The notes under the pieces were generated by a model that saw nothing but the letters and a program-made list of their open reading frames with translations, had not been told where the DNA came from and made no database searches. DNA of 34,077 nt from a virus, in IMG/VR virus record IMGVR_UViG_3300032278_004257, positions 1 to 34,077 of that record; one strand, written 5' to 3'. Below, one piece after another: positions 21,786 through 29,114 of this stretch; the first letter of the stretch is position 1; every line of letters begins with the position of its first letter. The position numbers were made by a program, and so were the translations under genes.

Positions 21786-21997
21786 TCGCCGACACCATCC
21801 TCGTGCTGGCCTGGCTGATCGTCGGGCTCGGTTGCTATCTCGGGACCCGCGCCCTGCGGTTTCGCCCCGGCTTCGCGCTGTCGTGCTTCCTCGTCGCGAT
21901 CGGGCCGCTGGTGCTGCTGAGCGTCTTGCTCGCCGCGGCGATCGACGGCGCGGAGATCGTCTGGCGCGAGCGCGGCGGGCGGGAGTGGCCGCAGTGA
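21782..21997 (+). CDS. Small two-segment membrane protein
   Basis: This 71-residue protein has two hydrophobic stretches, about 4-22 (DTILVLAWLIVGLGCYLGT) and 31-54 (FALSCFLVAIGPLVLLSVLLAAAI), and a charged C-terminus (RERGGREWPQ). It lies in the connector region and overlaps both neighbours by one to four bases. A membrane protein inside the head-tail gene run is unusual; an accessory holin or exclusion factor is possible, without direct evidence. Confidence 0.65.
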   Translation: MIADTILVLAWLIVGLGCYLGTRALRFRPGFALSCFLVAIGPLVLLSVLLAAAIDGAEIVWRERGGREWPQ

Positions 21998-22134
21998 TGG
22001 ATCCCGATTTCCATGACACCGATGACGGTTTCGACGCCTGTGCCTGGTGTGGGGGAGACTTCGTGCCGGACGACATGGATGGCGAACATTGCCGGCAATG
22101 CGCAGCCGACTTGTTCGGCGAGGACGAATTGTGA
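21997..22134 (+). CDS. 45-residue acidic zinc-finger microprotein
   Basis: The protein has two CxxC pairs, C15/C18 (CAWC) and C32/C35 (CRQC), in a very acidic context (DDGFD, DDMDGEH, FGEDEL). It would hold one zinc. The start ATG shares a base with the previous stop, and its stop overlaps a GTG start. Family and function are unknown. Confidence 0.65.
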   Translation: MDPDFHDTDDGFDACAWCGGDFVPDDMDGEHCRQCAADLFGEDEL

Positions 22135-22478
22135 TCGCCGGTCGCCTCACCATGCGGGCGCATGTCGAGCGCAACCAGGCGGCCGCCACGGGCGGCGACT
22201 GGGGCGGCGCGGCCGCGCCCGATTTCCAGCCTCACGGCGTGCTGCCCTGCTTCGTCTATTCGAAGAGCGGCCGCGCGATCGAGGACGGCAAGAAGCTGGC
22301 CGATATCGAGCAGCTGCGGATCATGGTCGGCAAGAACGCCGACCTGAAGCCGGGCGACGAGATCGCGCAGGTGACGAACCGCGCCGGCGAGGTGCTCTAT
22401 CCCGATCGGCTGCGGATCGATGGCCCGGTCCAGCTCAAGCACACGCACCGCGAAGCGGCGCTGGAGGTGGTGAGCTGA
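22131..22478 (+). CDS. Head closure / head-tail joining protein
   Basis: This 115-residue protein has the size and plan of phage head-tail joining proteins: start IAGRLTMRAHVERNQ, a short aromatic segment (DWGGAAAPDFQPHG), and beta-strands with LKPGDEIAQVTNRAGEVLYPDRLRIDGPVQLKHTHREAALEVVS. It should plug the portal-adaptor channel. The start is GTG at 22131, overlapping the previous stop (GTGA). The next gene starts on its last base. Confidence 0.8.
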   Translation: MIAGRLTMRAHVERNQAAATGGDWGGAAAPDFQPHGVLPCFVYSKSGRAIEDGKKLADIEQLRIMVGKNADLKPGDEIAQVTNRAGEVLYPDRLRIDGPVQLKHTHREAALEVVS

Positions 22479-22906
22479 TGCCCCGCGAAAACCTGACCTG
22501 GAACGGTAAGGCCGTCAGCGACAAGGTGAAGCGCGCGCAGGTCGCGGGCATCAACCGCACGCTCGCCGAGTGCACGGTCCACGCGAAGCAGAACCACGAC
22601 TGGAAGAACGACACCGCCGTGCTCGAGGGCGGGATCTCGATCGTCGAGTACGGCCGCGCGCTGAGCGAAGGCGGCGCGCGCGGCGTGTGGGGCGTGGCCG
22701 ACGTGATCTATGCCCGGATCCACGAGCTGGGCGGAACGATCAGGCCGGTGCGCGCGAAGAAACTGGCGATCCCGCAGGACGACGGATCGGTGCGCCTGGT
22801 CGACAGCGTCACCATCCCGGCGCGGCCCTATCTCCGGCCCGCGGCCGACGCGGTCTATCCCGACCTGCCGGCCAACATCCGTCGCGCATACGAGCAATCC
22901 GCATGA
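22478..22906 (+). CDS. Neck/tail-completion protein, HK97 gp10-like
   Basis: The 142-residue product has the features of this family: an amphipathic N-terminal helix (NGKAVSDKVKRAQVAGINRTLAECTVHAKQNHDWKNDT), IYARIHELGGTIRP in the centre, and IPARPYLRPAADAVYPDLPANIRRAYEQ at the end, where the PARP(Y/F)LRPA box is characteristic. It is expected at the head-proximal end of the tail. It overlaps its neighbours by 1 and 4 bp. Confidence 0.85.
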   Translation: MPRENLTWNGKAVSDKVKRAQVAGINRTLAECTVHAKQNHDWKNDTAVLEGGISIVEYGRALSEGGARGVWGVADVIYARIHELGGTIRPVRAKKLAIPQDDGSVRLVDSVTIPARPYLRPAADAVYPDLPANIRRAYEQSA

Positions 22907-23331
22907 CCGAGCCCGCAGACATCATCGAAGCGCTGCGCCAGCTGTTCCTCGATCGCGAGGACGTGACCGCGGTGGTCGCCCAGCGGATCTATGGCGGCGA
23001 GCTGCCGCAGGACGAAGTGAAGGATCAGCCGCGCCCGGCGCTGCTGATCCAGCCCTCGGGCGGGACGAGCCTGACGGGCGGATCCTTCATCGGTGCCGAT
23101 GCCCAGCGGATCGACCTGTTCGCCTTCGGCGCGACGCTGCCCGAGGCGGCGCGCATCGCGGCGATCGCGAGCCGGACGCTCGGCCGGGTCAACCGCCAGT
23201 CCTATGCCGGCGTGCTGATCCACTGGGCCAATTCGGCGGGCGGATATTCGAACAGCCGCGACCCCGATGGCGGGTGGCCGCGCGCCTTCCGCAGTTTCCA
23301 AGTCTTCCACGCGCTCGACAAGTCGCAATGA
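22903..23331 (+). CDS. Tail terminator / completion protein (DUF3168-like)
   Basis: This 142-residue protein resembles DUF3168 tail terminators: DIIEALRQLFLDREDVTAVVAQRIYGGELPQDEVKDQPRPALLIQPSGG at the start, QRIDLFAFGATLPEAARIAAIASRTL in the centre, and a strand-rich end (WPRAFRSFQVFHAL). It should cap the growing tail tube. It starts by an ATGA overlap with the neck gene and is followed by 48 bp before the tail tube gene. Confidence 0.8.
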   Translation: MTEPADIIEALRQLFLDREDVTAVVAQRIYGGELPQDEVKDQPRPALLIQPSGGTSLTGGSFIGADAQRIDLFAFGATLPEAARIAAIASRTLGRVNRQSYAGVLIHWANSAGGYSNSRDPDGGWPRAFRSFQVFHALDKSQ

Positions 23332-23379
23332 CGATGGGCCGCGTGATGCACAACCAGTCCAACAGGAAAGGATCGAACA

Positions 23380-23967
23380 ATGTTTGAAGAAATCGTGGCA
23401 GGGCCGATCACGCTCTACCTCGCGCCGGTGGGCACCGCCTTCCCGGCGCTGGGCGCAGCGCCGGCCGCCGAATGGAAGAAGGTCGGCAAGGGTGGCGCGG
23501 AGAACTACGACGAGAGCGGCGTCGCCGTTTCGCACCCGCAGAAGATCGAGACCTTCCGCGGCGCGGGCAGCACCGGGCCGCAGGCCGCGTGGCGCACCGA
23601 GGAAGATCTGATGATCGCGGTCGCGCTCGCCGATATCTCGGCCGAGCAATATGCCCGCGCGCTCAACGACGCGACGCTCGACACCACCGCGGCCGGTGCC
23701 GGCACGGTCGGGTTCCATTCGATCGGGCTGCACCAGGGGCAGGAAGTCGCGACCTTCGCGCTGCTCGCGGTCGGCCAGAGCGCCGAAGGCGTGGGCATGG
23801 CCGCGCAGTACCAGGTGCCGCGCGTGTTCCAGTCGGCCAATCCCAAGCCGACCTACGTCAAGGGCAAGCCGGCGCTGCTCGAGCTGGAATTCACCGCCCT
23901 GGTCGATCGCAACTCGCCCGACGATCCGTTCGGCAAGCTGCTGATCCAGCACCAGGTCGCAATCTGA
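23380..23967 (+). CDS. Major tail tube protein
   Basis: The 195-residue protein lies between the tail terminator and tail chaperone genes, the conserved position of the tail tube gene. It is beta-rich with few charged clusters (EIVAGPITLYLAPVGTAFPALG, EDLMIAVALADISAEQYARALNDAT, LLELEFTALVDRNSPDDPFGKLLIQHQ). AERY-like helix motifs plus a strand-rich body are usual in tube proteins. AAAGGA lies 8 bases before the ATG. Identification rests on order and general character. Confidence 0.82.
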   Translation: MFEEIVAGPITLYLAPVGTAFPALGAAPAAEWKKVGKGGAENYDESGVAVSHPQKIETFRGAGSTGPQAAWRTEEDLMIAVALADISAEQYARALNDATLDTTAAGAGTVGFHSIGLHQGQEVATFALLAVGQSAEGVGMAAQYQVPRVFQSANPKPTYVKGKPALLELEFTALVDRNSPDDPFGKLLIQHQVAI

Positions 23968-23972
23968 GCCTG

Positions 23973-24110
23973 ATGCGCGCTCCTCCCGCTTCCGACCTCG
24001 CCGCCGCACGGGACGAGCTGAAGCGGGAGAAGCGCAAGCTGCGGGTGCAGCGGCTCCGGGTCCAGCAGGCGGCGACGCGGGTCGCGGCACTGGAGCGAGC
24101 CGGAAACTGA
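23973..24110 (+). CDS. 45-residue basic helical protein
   Basis: Placed 5 bp after the tail tube stop, this tiny frame encodes an Arg/Lys-rich single helix (AAARDELKREKRKLRVQRLRVQQAATRVAALERAGN) that could form a coiled coil. Third-position G/C is high, as in its neighbours, but there is no clear ribosome binding site. It may be a tail-associated accessory protein. Moderate to low confidence. Confidence 0.5.
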   Translation: MRAPPASDLAAARDELKREKRKLRVQRLRVQQAATRVAALERAGN

Positions 24111-24133
24111 TCAACCAGGCGAAGGGGGAACTC

Positions 24134-24649
24134 ATGGCCGACGAATTGCTGAAATTGACCACCGCGCTGGAGCGGCCCGTCGTCCAGATCGACGGCAAGG
24201 AATACGAGATGTCGGCCCCGGCCGAGCTGACGGTGATGGAAACCGCCCGGCTCGATCGCCTGGGCAAGAAGCTGGACGCACTGATGCGCGAAGAGCTGGA
24301 CGAAGACGACGACACGGCGATCGAGGCGCGCGAGGAACAGGTCGAGAAGCTGCTCGACCAGCTGACCAAGATCATTCTTCGCCCGGTGCCTCGCGCGGTC
24401 CGCGCGGGCCTCGGCCAGGCCAACAAGATGGCCGCGATCGAGGTTTTTACGATGCTCCTGCTGGCTCGCAAGTCGAAGCTGGCGGGAGCGACGATGCTCA
24501 AGAGCCTGTTCGGCCCGGCGATCGCGCAGGCGATGGCGCAGGTGGCGAAGGACAAGACGGTGACCGGCACGGCGACGGATCAGGCGGATGGTTCGAGCGA
24601 GCCGCCCGCTGCCAAAGGTTCTTCGGCGGAGACCCGTGGCGATGGCTGA
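24134..24649 (+). CDS. Tail assembly chaperone (G-like), upstream part of a probable frameshift pair
   Basis: This 171-residue protein starts MADELLKLTTALERPVVQIDGKEYEMSAPAEL, has a helical acidic body, and ends in a low-complexity tail (about 148-171, TDQADGSSEPPAAKGSSAETRGDG). The position between tail tube and tape measure genes is that of lambda G and T. Codon use in the last 15 codons is poorer in third-position G/C than in the -1 frame. In that frame the sequence reads CQRFFGGDPWRWLNDMPIGVL and continues into the next frame. The chaperone probably exists as a short form and a longer frameshifted form that guides the tape measure protein during tail assembly. Confidence 0.82.
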   Translation: MADELLKLTTALERPVVQIDGKEYEMSAPAELTVMETARLDRLGKKLDALMREELDEDDDTAIEAREEQVEKLLDQLTKIILRPVPRAVRAGLGQANKMAAIEVFTMLLLARKSKLAGATMLKSLFGPAIAQAMAQVAKDKTVTGTATDQADGSSEPPAAKGSSAETRGDG

Positions 24650-24654
24650 ACGAC

Positions 24655-24909
24655 ATGCCGATCGGCGTGCTCAATGCCTATGCCGGCGCGCTTTCGCGCC
24701 TGCAGGCCGAAGAGCTCCTGGCGGCACAGCAGACCGCGCTGATCGGCCATTCGGGCCGGTTCGACGAGCGCACGGTCCGTTCGATCCAGCGCGACCTGGA
24801 GCGCATGGCGAATGGCGGCCGGCGCAGGTGGAAGAAGGCCAGCGCCGCATCGCTCGCAGCAATGGGGATCTCGGTCGAGCGGGTGGCCGTGCCGCCCAAG
24901 CCGGAGTGA
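24655..24909 (+). CDS. Tail assembly chaperone, downstream (T-like) part, probably reached by -1 frameshift
   Basis: The frame from the ATG at 24655 gives 84 residues (MPIGVLNAYAGALSRLQAEELLAAQQ and following). The ATG has no ribosome binding site. Coding-like sequence continues upstream in the same frame to about 24605 (RCQRFFGGDPWRWLND), yet no ATG, GTG or TTG occurs in that frame between 24301 and 24654, and no stop interrupts it. It is therefore most likely translated as the C-terminal part of a fusion with the preceding gene, by a -1 slip near 24605-24620. The CCAAAGG at 24612-24618 is a candidate site but not a classical heptamer. Independent initiation at 24655 is the alternative. Confidence 0.75.
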   Translation: MPIGVLNAYAGALSRLQAEELLAAQQTALIGHSGRFDERTVRSIQRDLERMANGGRRRWKKASAASLAAMGISVERVAVPPKPE

Positions 24910-24915
24910 CCCGCA

Positions 24916-27333
24916 ATGTCTGAGCAGCTCGGCAAAGCCGTCCTCGTCCTGGAGACCGACGACAAGGCGTTCGACGCCGGGATGGACCGCGCGCGTCGCG
25001 GCAGCGAGCAGCTGGCCGACGATCTGAAGGCGACCGGATCGGCGCTGCGCAATACTGGCAAGAACCTGTCGCTCGCGGTGACCGCCCCCATCGTGGCGAT
25101 GGCCGCCACCAGCGTGAACGCTTTTCGCCAACAGGAAAAGGCGGTCGCTCAGCTCGACGCGGTTCTTGCCAGCATGGGCGACCGCGCGGGCTTCACAAGC
25201 CAGCAGCTGCAGGCAATGGCGAGCGAGCTCCAAAACAACTCGCTGTTCGGCGATGAGGATATCCTCAACGGTGTCACCAATAACCTGCTGACCTTCGGCA
25301 ATATCGCCGGGCAGGAATTTTCTCGTGCACAGCAACTCGCCGTCGATCTGTCCGCCCGGTTCGATCAGGATCTGAAGAGCTCCGCGATCCAGCTGGGCAA
25401 GGCGCTCAATGATCCGGCGAAGGGTCTGGCCGCTCTCGGCGAGGTAGGTGTGTCCTTCACCGAGCAGCAGAAGGAACAGATCAAGGCGATGAGCGAAGCC
25501 GGCGACATGGCCGGCGCGCAGGCATCGATGCTGTCAGTTCTCGAAGAGCAATTCGCCGGCCAGGCCAAGGCGGCAGCCGAGGCCGATGGCGGGATCACGC
25601 AACTGGGAATGGCGTGGGGCGATGCGCAGGAGCAGATCGGTGCGGTGGTGATGGAACTGCTGCCGATGGTTGTCCCGGCAATTCGCAGTGTCGTCGATTG
25701 GATACAGAACCTTGACGAAGGCACGCGGCGGTGGGTGGTCGGTATCGCGCTCGCTGCGGCGGCGCTCGGCCCGCTGCTGGTGGTGCTCGGCCTGGTCGCA
25801 TCGGGCGTCGGCATGATCATCGGGCCGATGGGCACGCTGGTGTCGATCCTGAAGCTGCTGGCCCCCTCGATCGGGCTGGTCGGCAAGGCGCTGATGGTGT
25901 TCGCCGCCAACCCCGTCTTCCTCGCGATCGCGGCGGCAGTGGCGGCGGTCTATCTCGCGTGGCAGAACTGGGACAAGATCCAGCCGATCATCGCCGGCGT
26001 CGGCCGCGTGATCTCGAACTGGTGGAAGTCCACCGTCGAGCCGGTGTTCGCGGCGATCGGCAAGGCGGTCGAGCAGGTCGTACAGCTGTGGCGCGACACC
26101 TTCGGCAAGCAGTTCGAAGCGGTGATCGCCGGGCTGCGGGCGCTGATGACCGGCGATTTCAGAGGCGTGTGGGATGCCGCCAAGAGCTTCGTCACGGCAC
26201 CGATCGTGGCGATCCTGAAGTCGGTCGAGGGGCTGGTACCGGGCGCGACCGCGGCGTTCCGCAATCTGTATCTCGGTGCGAAGCAGTGGCTCCAGGACCG
26301 CTTGGGCGCGGCGATCGACTGGGTCGCCGACAAGCTCAGCTGGGTCGGCGACATGTTCAAGAAGCTGTACGTCCGCGTCGTCGGCAATTCCTACATCCCC
26401 GACATGGTGCGCGGCATCGGCGAGTGGATGGCGAAGCTTGAAGAGCAGATGGTCAAACCGGCCGAGAAGGCCGCGAAGAAGACCGGCGACGTGATGCAGG
26501 ATGCCAAGGATCGCGTGCTGGCGATCATGAAGGAGCTGTTCCCCGAGATCGAGCGGTTCAACCAGTTCGAGGCGAAGCGCAAGGATATCGAGGCGTCCGA
26601 CCTGCCGGCCGAGATGAAGGCCGAGGCGCTGCGGCGGTTGTGGGCCGGATATTACGGCGAGTTCGACGGGCTCGACGTGCCCGAGCTCAACATCAAGCCG
26701 GGCGACAATGGACGGGTCGACCCGCCGAGCGCGAGCGGTGCCCCCGGCAGCGCCGAACCGCCCGTACAGGTCGGGTTCGACGAAAACAGCGGCCAACGGC
26801 TGCAGCAGAACGCCCAGCGGTTTTTCGCAGCCGGGATCCGCGCAGCGATCGACGGCGACCTGGGCGGGTTCCTGAAGAACTGGCTGACGCGCCTGGGCGA
26901 CAGCCTGATCAACAATCTGATCAACGGCGTGGCGAGTGCGCTGGCCTCGGGCCTCGGCCAGATCGTGGGTGGCAATTCCGGCCTCGCCGGCATGCTCGCA
27001 TCGATCTTCGCGGGCGGCTTCCATACCGGGGGCATGATCCCGCAGGGACAGTTCGGGATCGTCGGCGAACGCGGACCGGAGCCGGTCTGGGCCACGCCGC
27101 GCGGCGCGCTCGTGCGGCCCAACCGGGTGCTCTCGCAAGGCATTGCAGGCCCGGCCGCGCCGAACGTGGTGATGCCGATCACGATCGATGCGACCGGGGC
27201 CGATGCGGCCGCGCTGGGCCGGGTGAAAGCCAGCCTCGACGAGCTGAAGCGCGACATGCCGGGGATCGTGGTCGGCACGGTGAACGATGCCGGTGAACGC
27301 GGGATGCTCGGCATCCGGGGATGGAGGAACTGA
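24916..27333 (+). CDS. Tail tape measure protein
   Basis: This 805-residue protein sets tail length and is ejected with the DNA. The N-terminus (EQLGKAVLVLETDDKAFDAGMDRARRGSEQL) and the segment ALGEVGVSFTEQQKEQIKAMSEAGDMAGAQ are typical of phage tape measures. A strongly hydrophobic region spans about 272-350. The end has the usual GGFHTGGMIPQGQFGIVGERGPEPVW followed by a C-terminal domain. By the rule of thumb of about 0.15 nm per residue the tail would be near 120 nm. It directly follows the chaperone pair, and its last codons carry the ribosome binding site of the next gene. Confidence 0.96.
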   Translation: MSEQLGKAVLVLETDDKAFDAGMDRARRGSEQLADDLKATGSALRNTGKNLSLAVTAPIVAMAATSVNAFRQQEKAVAQLDAVLASMGDRAGFTSQQLQAMASELQNNSLFGDEDILNGVTNNLLTFGNIAGQEFSRAQQLAVDLSARFDQDLKSSAIQLGKALNDPAKGLAALGEVGVSFTEQQKEQIKAMSEAGDMAGAQASMLSVLEEQFAGQAKAAAEADGGITQLGMAWGDAQEQIGAVVMELLPMVVPAIRSVVDWIQNLDEGTRRWVVGIALAAAALGPLLVVLGLVASGVGMIIGPMGTLVSILKLLAPSIGLVGKALMVFAANPVFLAIAAAVAAVYLAWQNWDKIQPIIAGVGRVISNWWKSTVEPVFAAIGKAVEQVVQLWRDTFGKQFEAVIAGLRALMTGDFRGVWDAAKSFVTAPIVAILKSVEGLVPGATAAFRNLYLGAKQWLQDRLGAAIDWVADKLSWVGDMFKKLYVRVVGNSYIPDMVRGIGEWMAKLEEQMVKPAEKAAKKTGDVMQDAKDRVLAIMKELFPEIERFNQFEAKRKDIEASDLPAEMKAEALRRLWAGYYGEFDGLDVPELNIKPGDNGRVDPPSASGAPGSAEPPVQVGFDENSGQRLQQNAQRFFAAGIRAAIDGDLGGFLKNWLTRLGDSLINNLINGVASALASGLGQIVGGNSGLAGMLASIFAGGFHTGGMIPQGQFGIVGERGPEPVWATPRGALVRPNRVLSQGIAGPAAPNVVMPITIDATGADAAALGRVKASLDELKRDMPGIVVGTVNDAGERGMLGIRGWRN

Positions 27334-28028
27334 TGCTGGTGCTCGATCTTCCCGAGCCCGATTGCGGCAGCGGCCGGGTGCGCTTCAAGGTGATCCGCCG
27401 CGATCTCGGCAGCACCACCGCGAGCGCGATCGGCGGCGGCGTGCAGGCCGGATGGCCGCTATGGCGCGCCGAGTACCAGCTCGATCGGATGGATCCTCGA
27501 TCGGGCGATCAGTGGGGCGCGTTTCTCGACCGCTTGCGCGGGCGCCAGCGGCTGTTCCTGGGCGGCGATACCGCGCGCCCGTTTCCTGCAGCCTATCGCA
27601 ACGGCTTCGGCGGGATGGTCCGCGCCGGGGGTGGGGCGTTCGACGGTTCCGCTCTGACCTGGGCGCAGGCGATTGATGGCGATGGCGATGCGCGGATCAC
27701 GCTGACCGGGCTGCCGGCCGGCCTGGAGCTGCGCACGCGCGATGCGATCGGCTTCAAGTGGGACGCGGCGGGCGAGGCCGCCGGCAGCTATCGCCGTGCT
27801 GCGATGGTGCGACTGGCTGAAGACGCGACTGCGGACGGCGCGGGTAGCGTCACCGCGCTGGTCGAGCCGCCCCTGCACGGGATCGTGCCCGTGGCCGCCG
27901 TGGCGCATCTCGACAGGCCGCGATGCATGTTGCGGCTCGTGCCGCGCGAGAGCGACCTTTCGGGCGTCGGCACCGGCTCTGCCTATGAAGGCGGGACGAT
28001 CGTCGCGATGCAGGAGCTGCACGCATGA
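27333..28028 (+). CDS. Distal tail / minor tail protein
   Basis: This 231-residue beta-rich protein lies right after the tape measure gene, where siphophages encode the distal tail (Dit-like) component. Features are RVRFKVIRRDLGSTTASAIGGGVQAGWPLWRAEYQLDRMDPRSGDQW, then a Gly-rich middle and strands to the end. The ATG at 27333 follows GGAGG closely; an in-frame ATG at 27321 is a less likely start. The family is not firmly recognised. Confidence 0.75.
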   Translation: MLVLDLPEPDCGSGRVRFKVIRRDLGSTTASAIGGGVQAGWPLWRAEYQLDRMDPRSGDQWGAFLDRLRGRQRLFLGGDTARPFPAAYRNGFGGMVRAGGGAFDGSALTWAQAIDGDGDARITLTGLPAGLELRTRDAIGFKWDAAGEAAGSYRRAAMVRLAEDATADGAGSVTALVEPPLHGIVPVAAVAHLDRPRCMLRLVPRESDLSGVGTGSAYEGGTIVAMQELHA

Positions 28029-28702
28029 AGAGCATCGTGCAGGCCGCGAAAGATGCCCTGGCGGACGGTTCGGCGATCGTTGCCGGCGCGGTCGAGATCG
28101 CGGCTGTTGGCGGCGAAGGCCCGATCCGCATCTGGGGAGGCTGGGGCGAAGTCACGATCGACGGCGCGGTCTTCACCGGGATCGGCGATGACAGCCTGGT
28201 CGAGCTTTCGGGCGGGGCGCTCGGGGCGTCGTCGCGCGCCACGCGACTGGTGCTTTCGGCAATCGACCCGGAGACGATCGATCCCGACGAGCTCGATGCG
28301 CTGGGCGGCGCGACCGTCACGCTGTGGCGGCTGATCTTCGCGGGCGACGGGCAGACCCTGCTTGATGCAACGGTGTGGGAGCGCGGCCGGCTCGACCAGG
28401 TGACGCGCGATGATGAACTGCCCGATGCCGAGGAGCAGAAGGAAGGCGAAGCGACGATCTCGGCCGAGATCGAGACCGCGGCACGAAGCCTCGGCCGCCG
28501 CGGGGCGCGGATGCGTTCGGACGCCGACCAACGACTGGTCGATCCGCAGGACGGCTTCTTCAAACACACCAGCTTCGCCGCGCAGAAGATGCTCTACTGG
28601 GGTGGGCTGCGGCCGACGCGCGCGGGAGACGCGGTGGGCGGCGGCAGCCGTGGCGGCGGATCCGAGCGCGGCAATCCGATCGAGCGACGCCATGCCTATT
28701 GA
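28025..28702 (+). CDS. Tail hub-type minor tail protein
   Basis: The 225-residue protein overlaps the previous gene by ATGA. Its N-terminal half is a beta-rich domain (AVEIAAVGGEGPIRIWGGWGEVTIDGAVFTGIGDDSLVELS). The C-terminus carries RMRSDADQRLVDPQDGFFKHTSFAAQKMLYWGG, a pattern seen in tail-hub proteins next to the DUF6950 and tip genes. The end is Gly/Arg-rich and likely disordered. Assignment is from position and pattern. Confidence 0.72.
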   Translation: MKSIVQAAKDALADGSAIVAGAVEIAAVGGEGPIRIWGGWGEVTIDGAVFTGIGDDSLVELSGGALGASSRATRLVLSAIDPETIDPDELDALGGATVTLWRLIFAGDGQTLLDATVWERGRLDQVTRDDELPDAEEQKEGEATISAEIETAARSLGRRGARMRSDADQRLVDPQDGFFKHTSFAAQKMLYWGGLRPTRAGDAVGGGSRGGGSERGNPIERRHAY

Positions 28703-29114
28703 GCGCGATCTCGACGCCCTCACGGCGCTGCTGGCCGAACGGCTGACAAAGCCGTTCCGCTGGTCAGGCCGCGGGTGCTGTATCGGCCTCGGCTCGCGGG
28801 CGGTGGAAGCGCAGATCGGGATCGATCCCCGGTTCGGCCTGTCCTGGTCGACCAAGGCCGAAGCGCTCGCCGTGCTCGCGGCCGAAGGCGGGATCGAGGC
28901 GGCGATGGATGCGCGGTTCGACCGGATCGCCCCGGCATTGGCACCGCGTGGCGATCTGGCCGCGGTCCCCTGCGACGAACTCGGTTGCCGGATCATGGTG
29001 ATCGAGGGCGCGACCCTGGCCGCACCCGGCGCGCGGCGGCTCGAACGGCTCCCGCGCAGCGCAATGACGATCGCCTGGAACATCCTGACCGTGCGCGAGC
29101 CCGATCATGGGTAG
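28692..29114 (+). CDS. DUF6950-like tail protein, related to NlpC/P60-type tail components
   Basis: This 140-residue protein reads like the DUF6950 pattern: DLDALTALLAERLTKPFRWSGRGCCIGLGSRAVEAQIGIDPRFG, then AVLAAEGGIEAAMDARF and GDLAAVPCDELGCRIMVIEGATL. The family appears between tail hub and tip genes, like the NlpC/P60 protein K of lambda, and is thought to be a degraded or specialised cell-wall hydrolase. The usual DC is CC here (C29 and C30). It overlaps both neighbours by 8 to 11 bp. Confidence 0.75.
   Translation: MPIERDLDALTALLAERLTKPFRWSGRGCCIGLGSRAVEAQIGIDPRFGLSWSTKAEALAVLAAEGGIEAAMDARFDRIAPALAPRGDLAAVPCDELGCRIMVIEGATLAAPGARRLERLPRSAMTIAWNILTVREPDHG

Noticed and set aside
23328-23387. 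19-codon frame (MTMGRVMHNQSNRKGSNNV) between tail terminator and tail tube genes
   Set aside because: It starts by ATGA overlap and runs into the tail tube start, but it is too short to support a gene. It may only keep ribosomes coupled to the next start.
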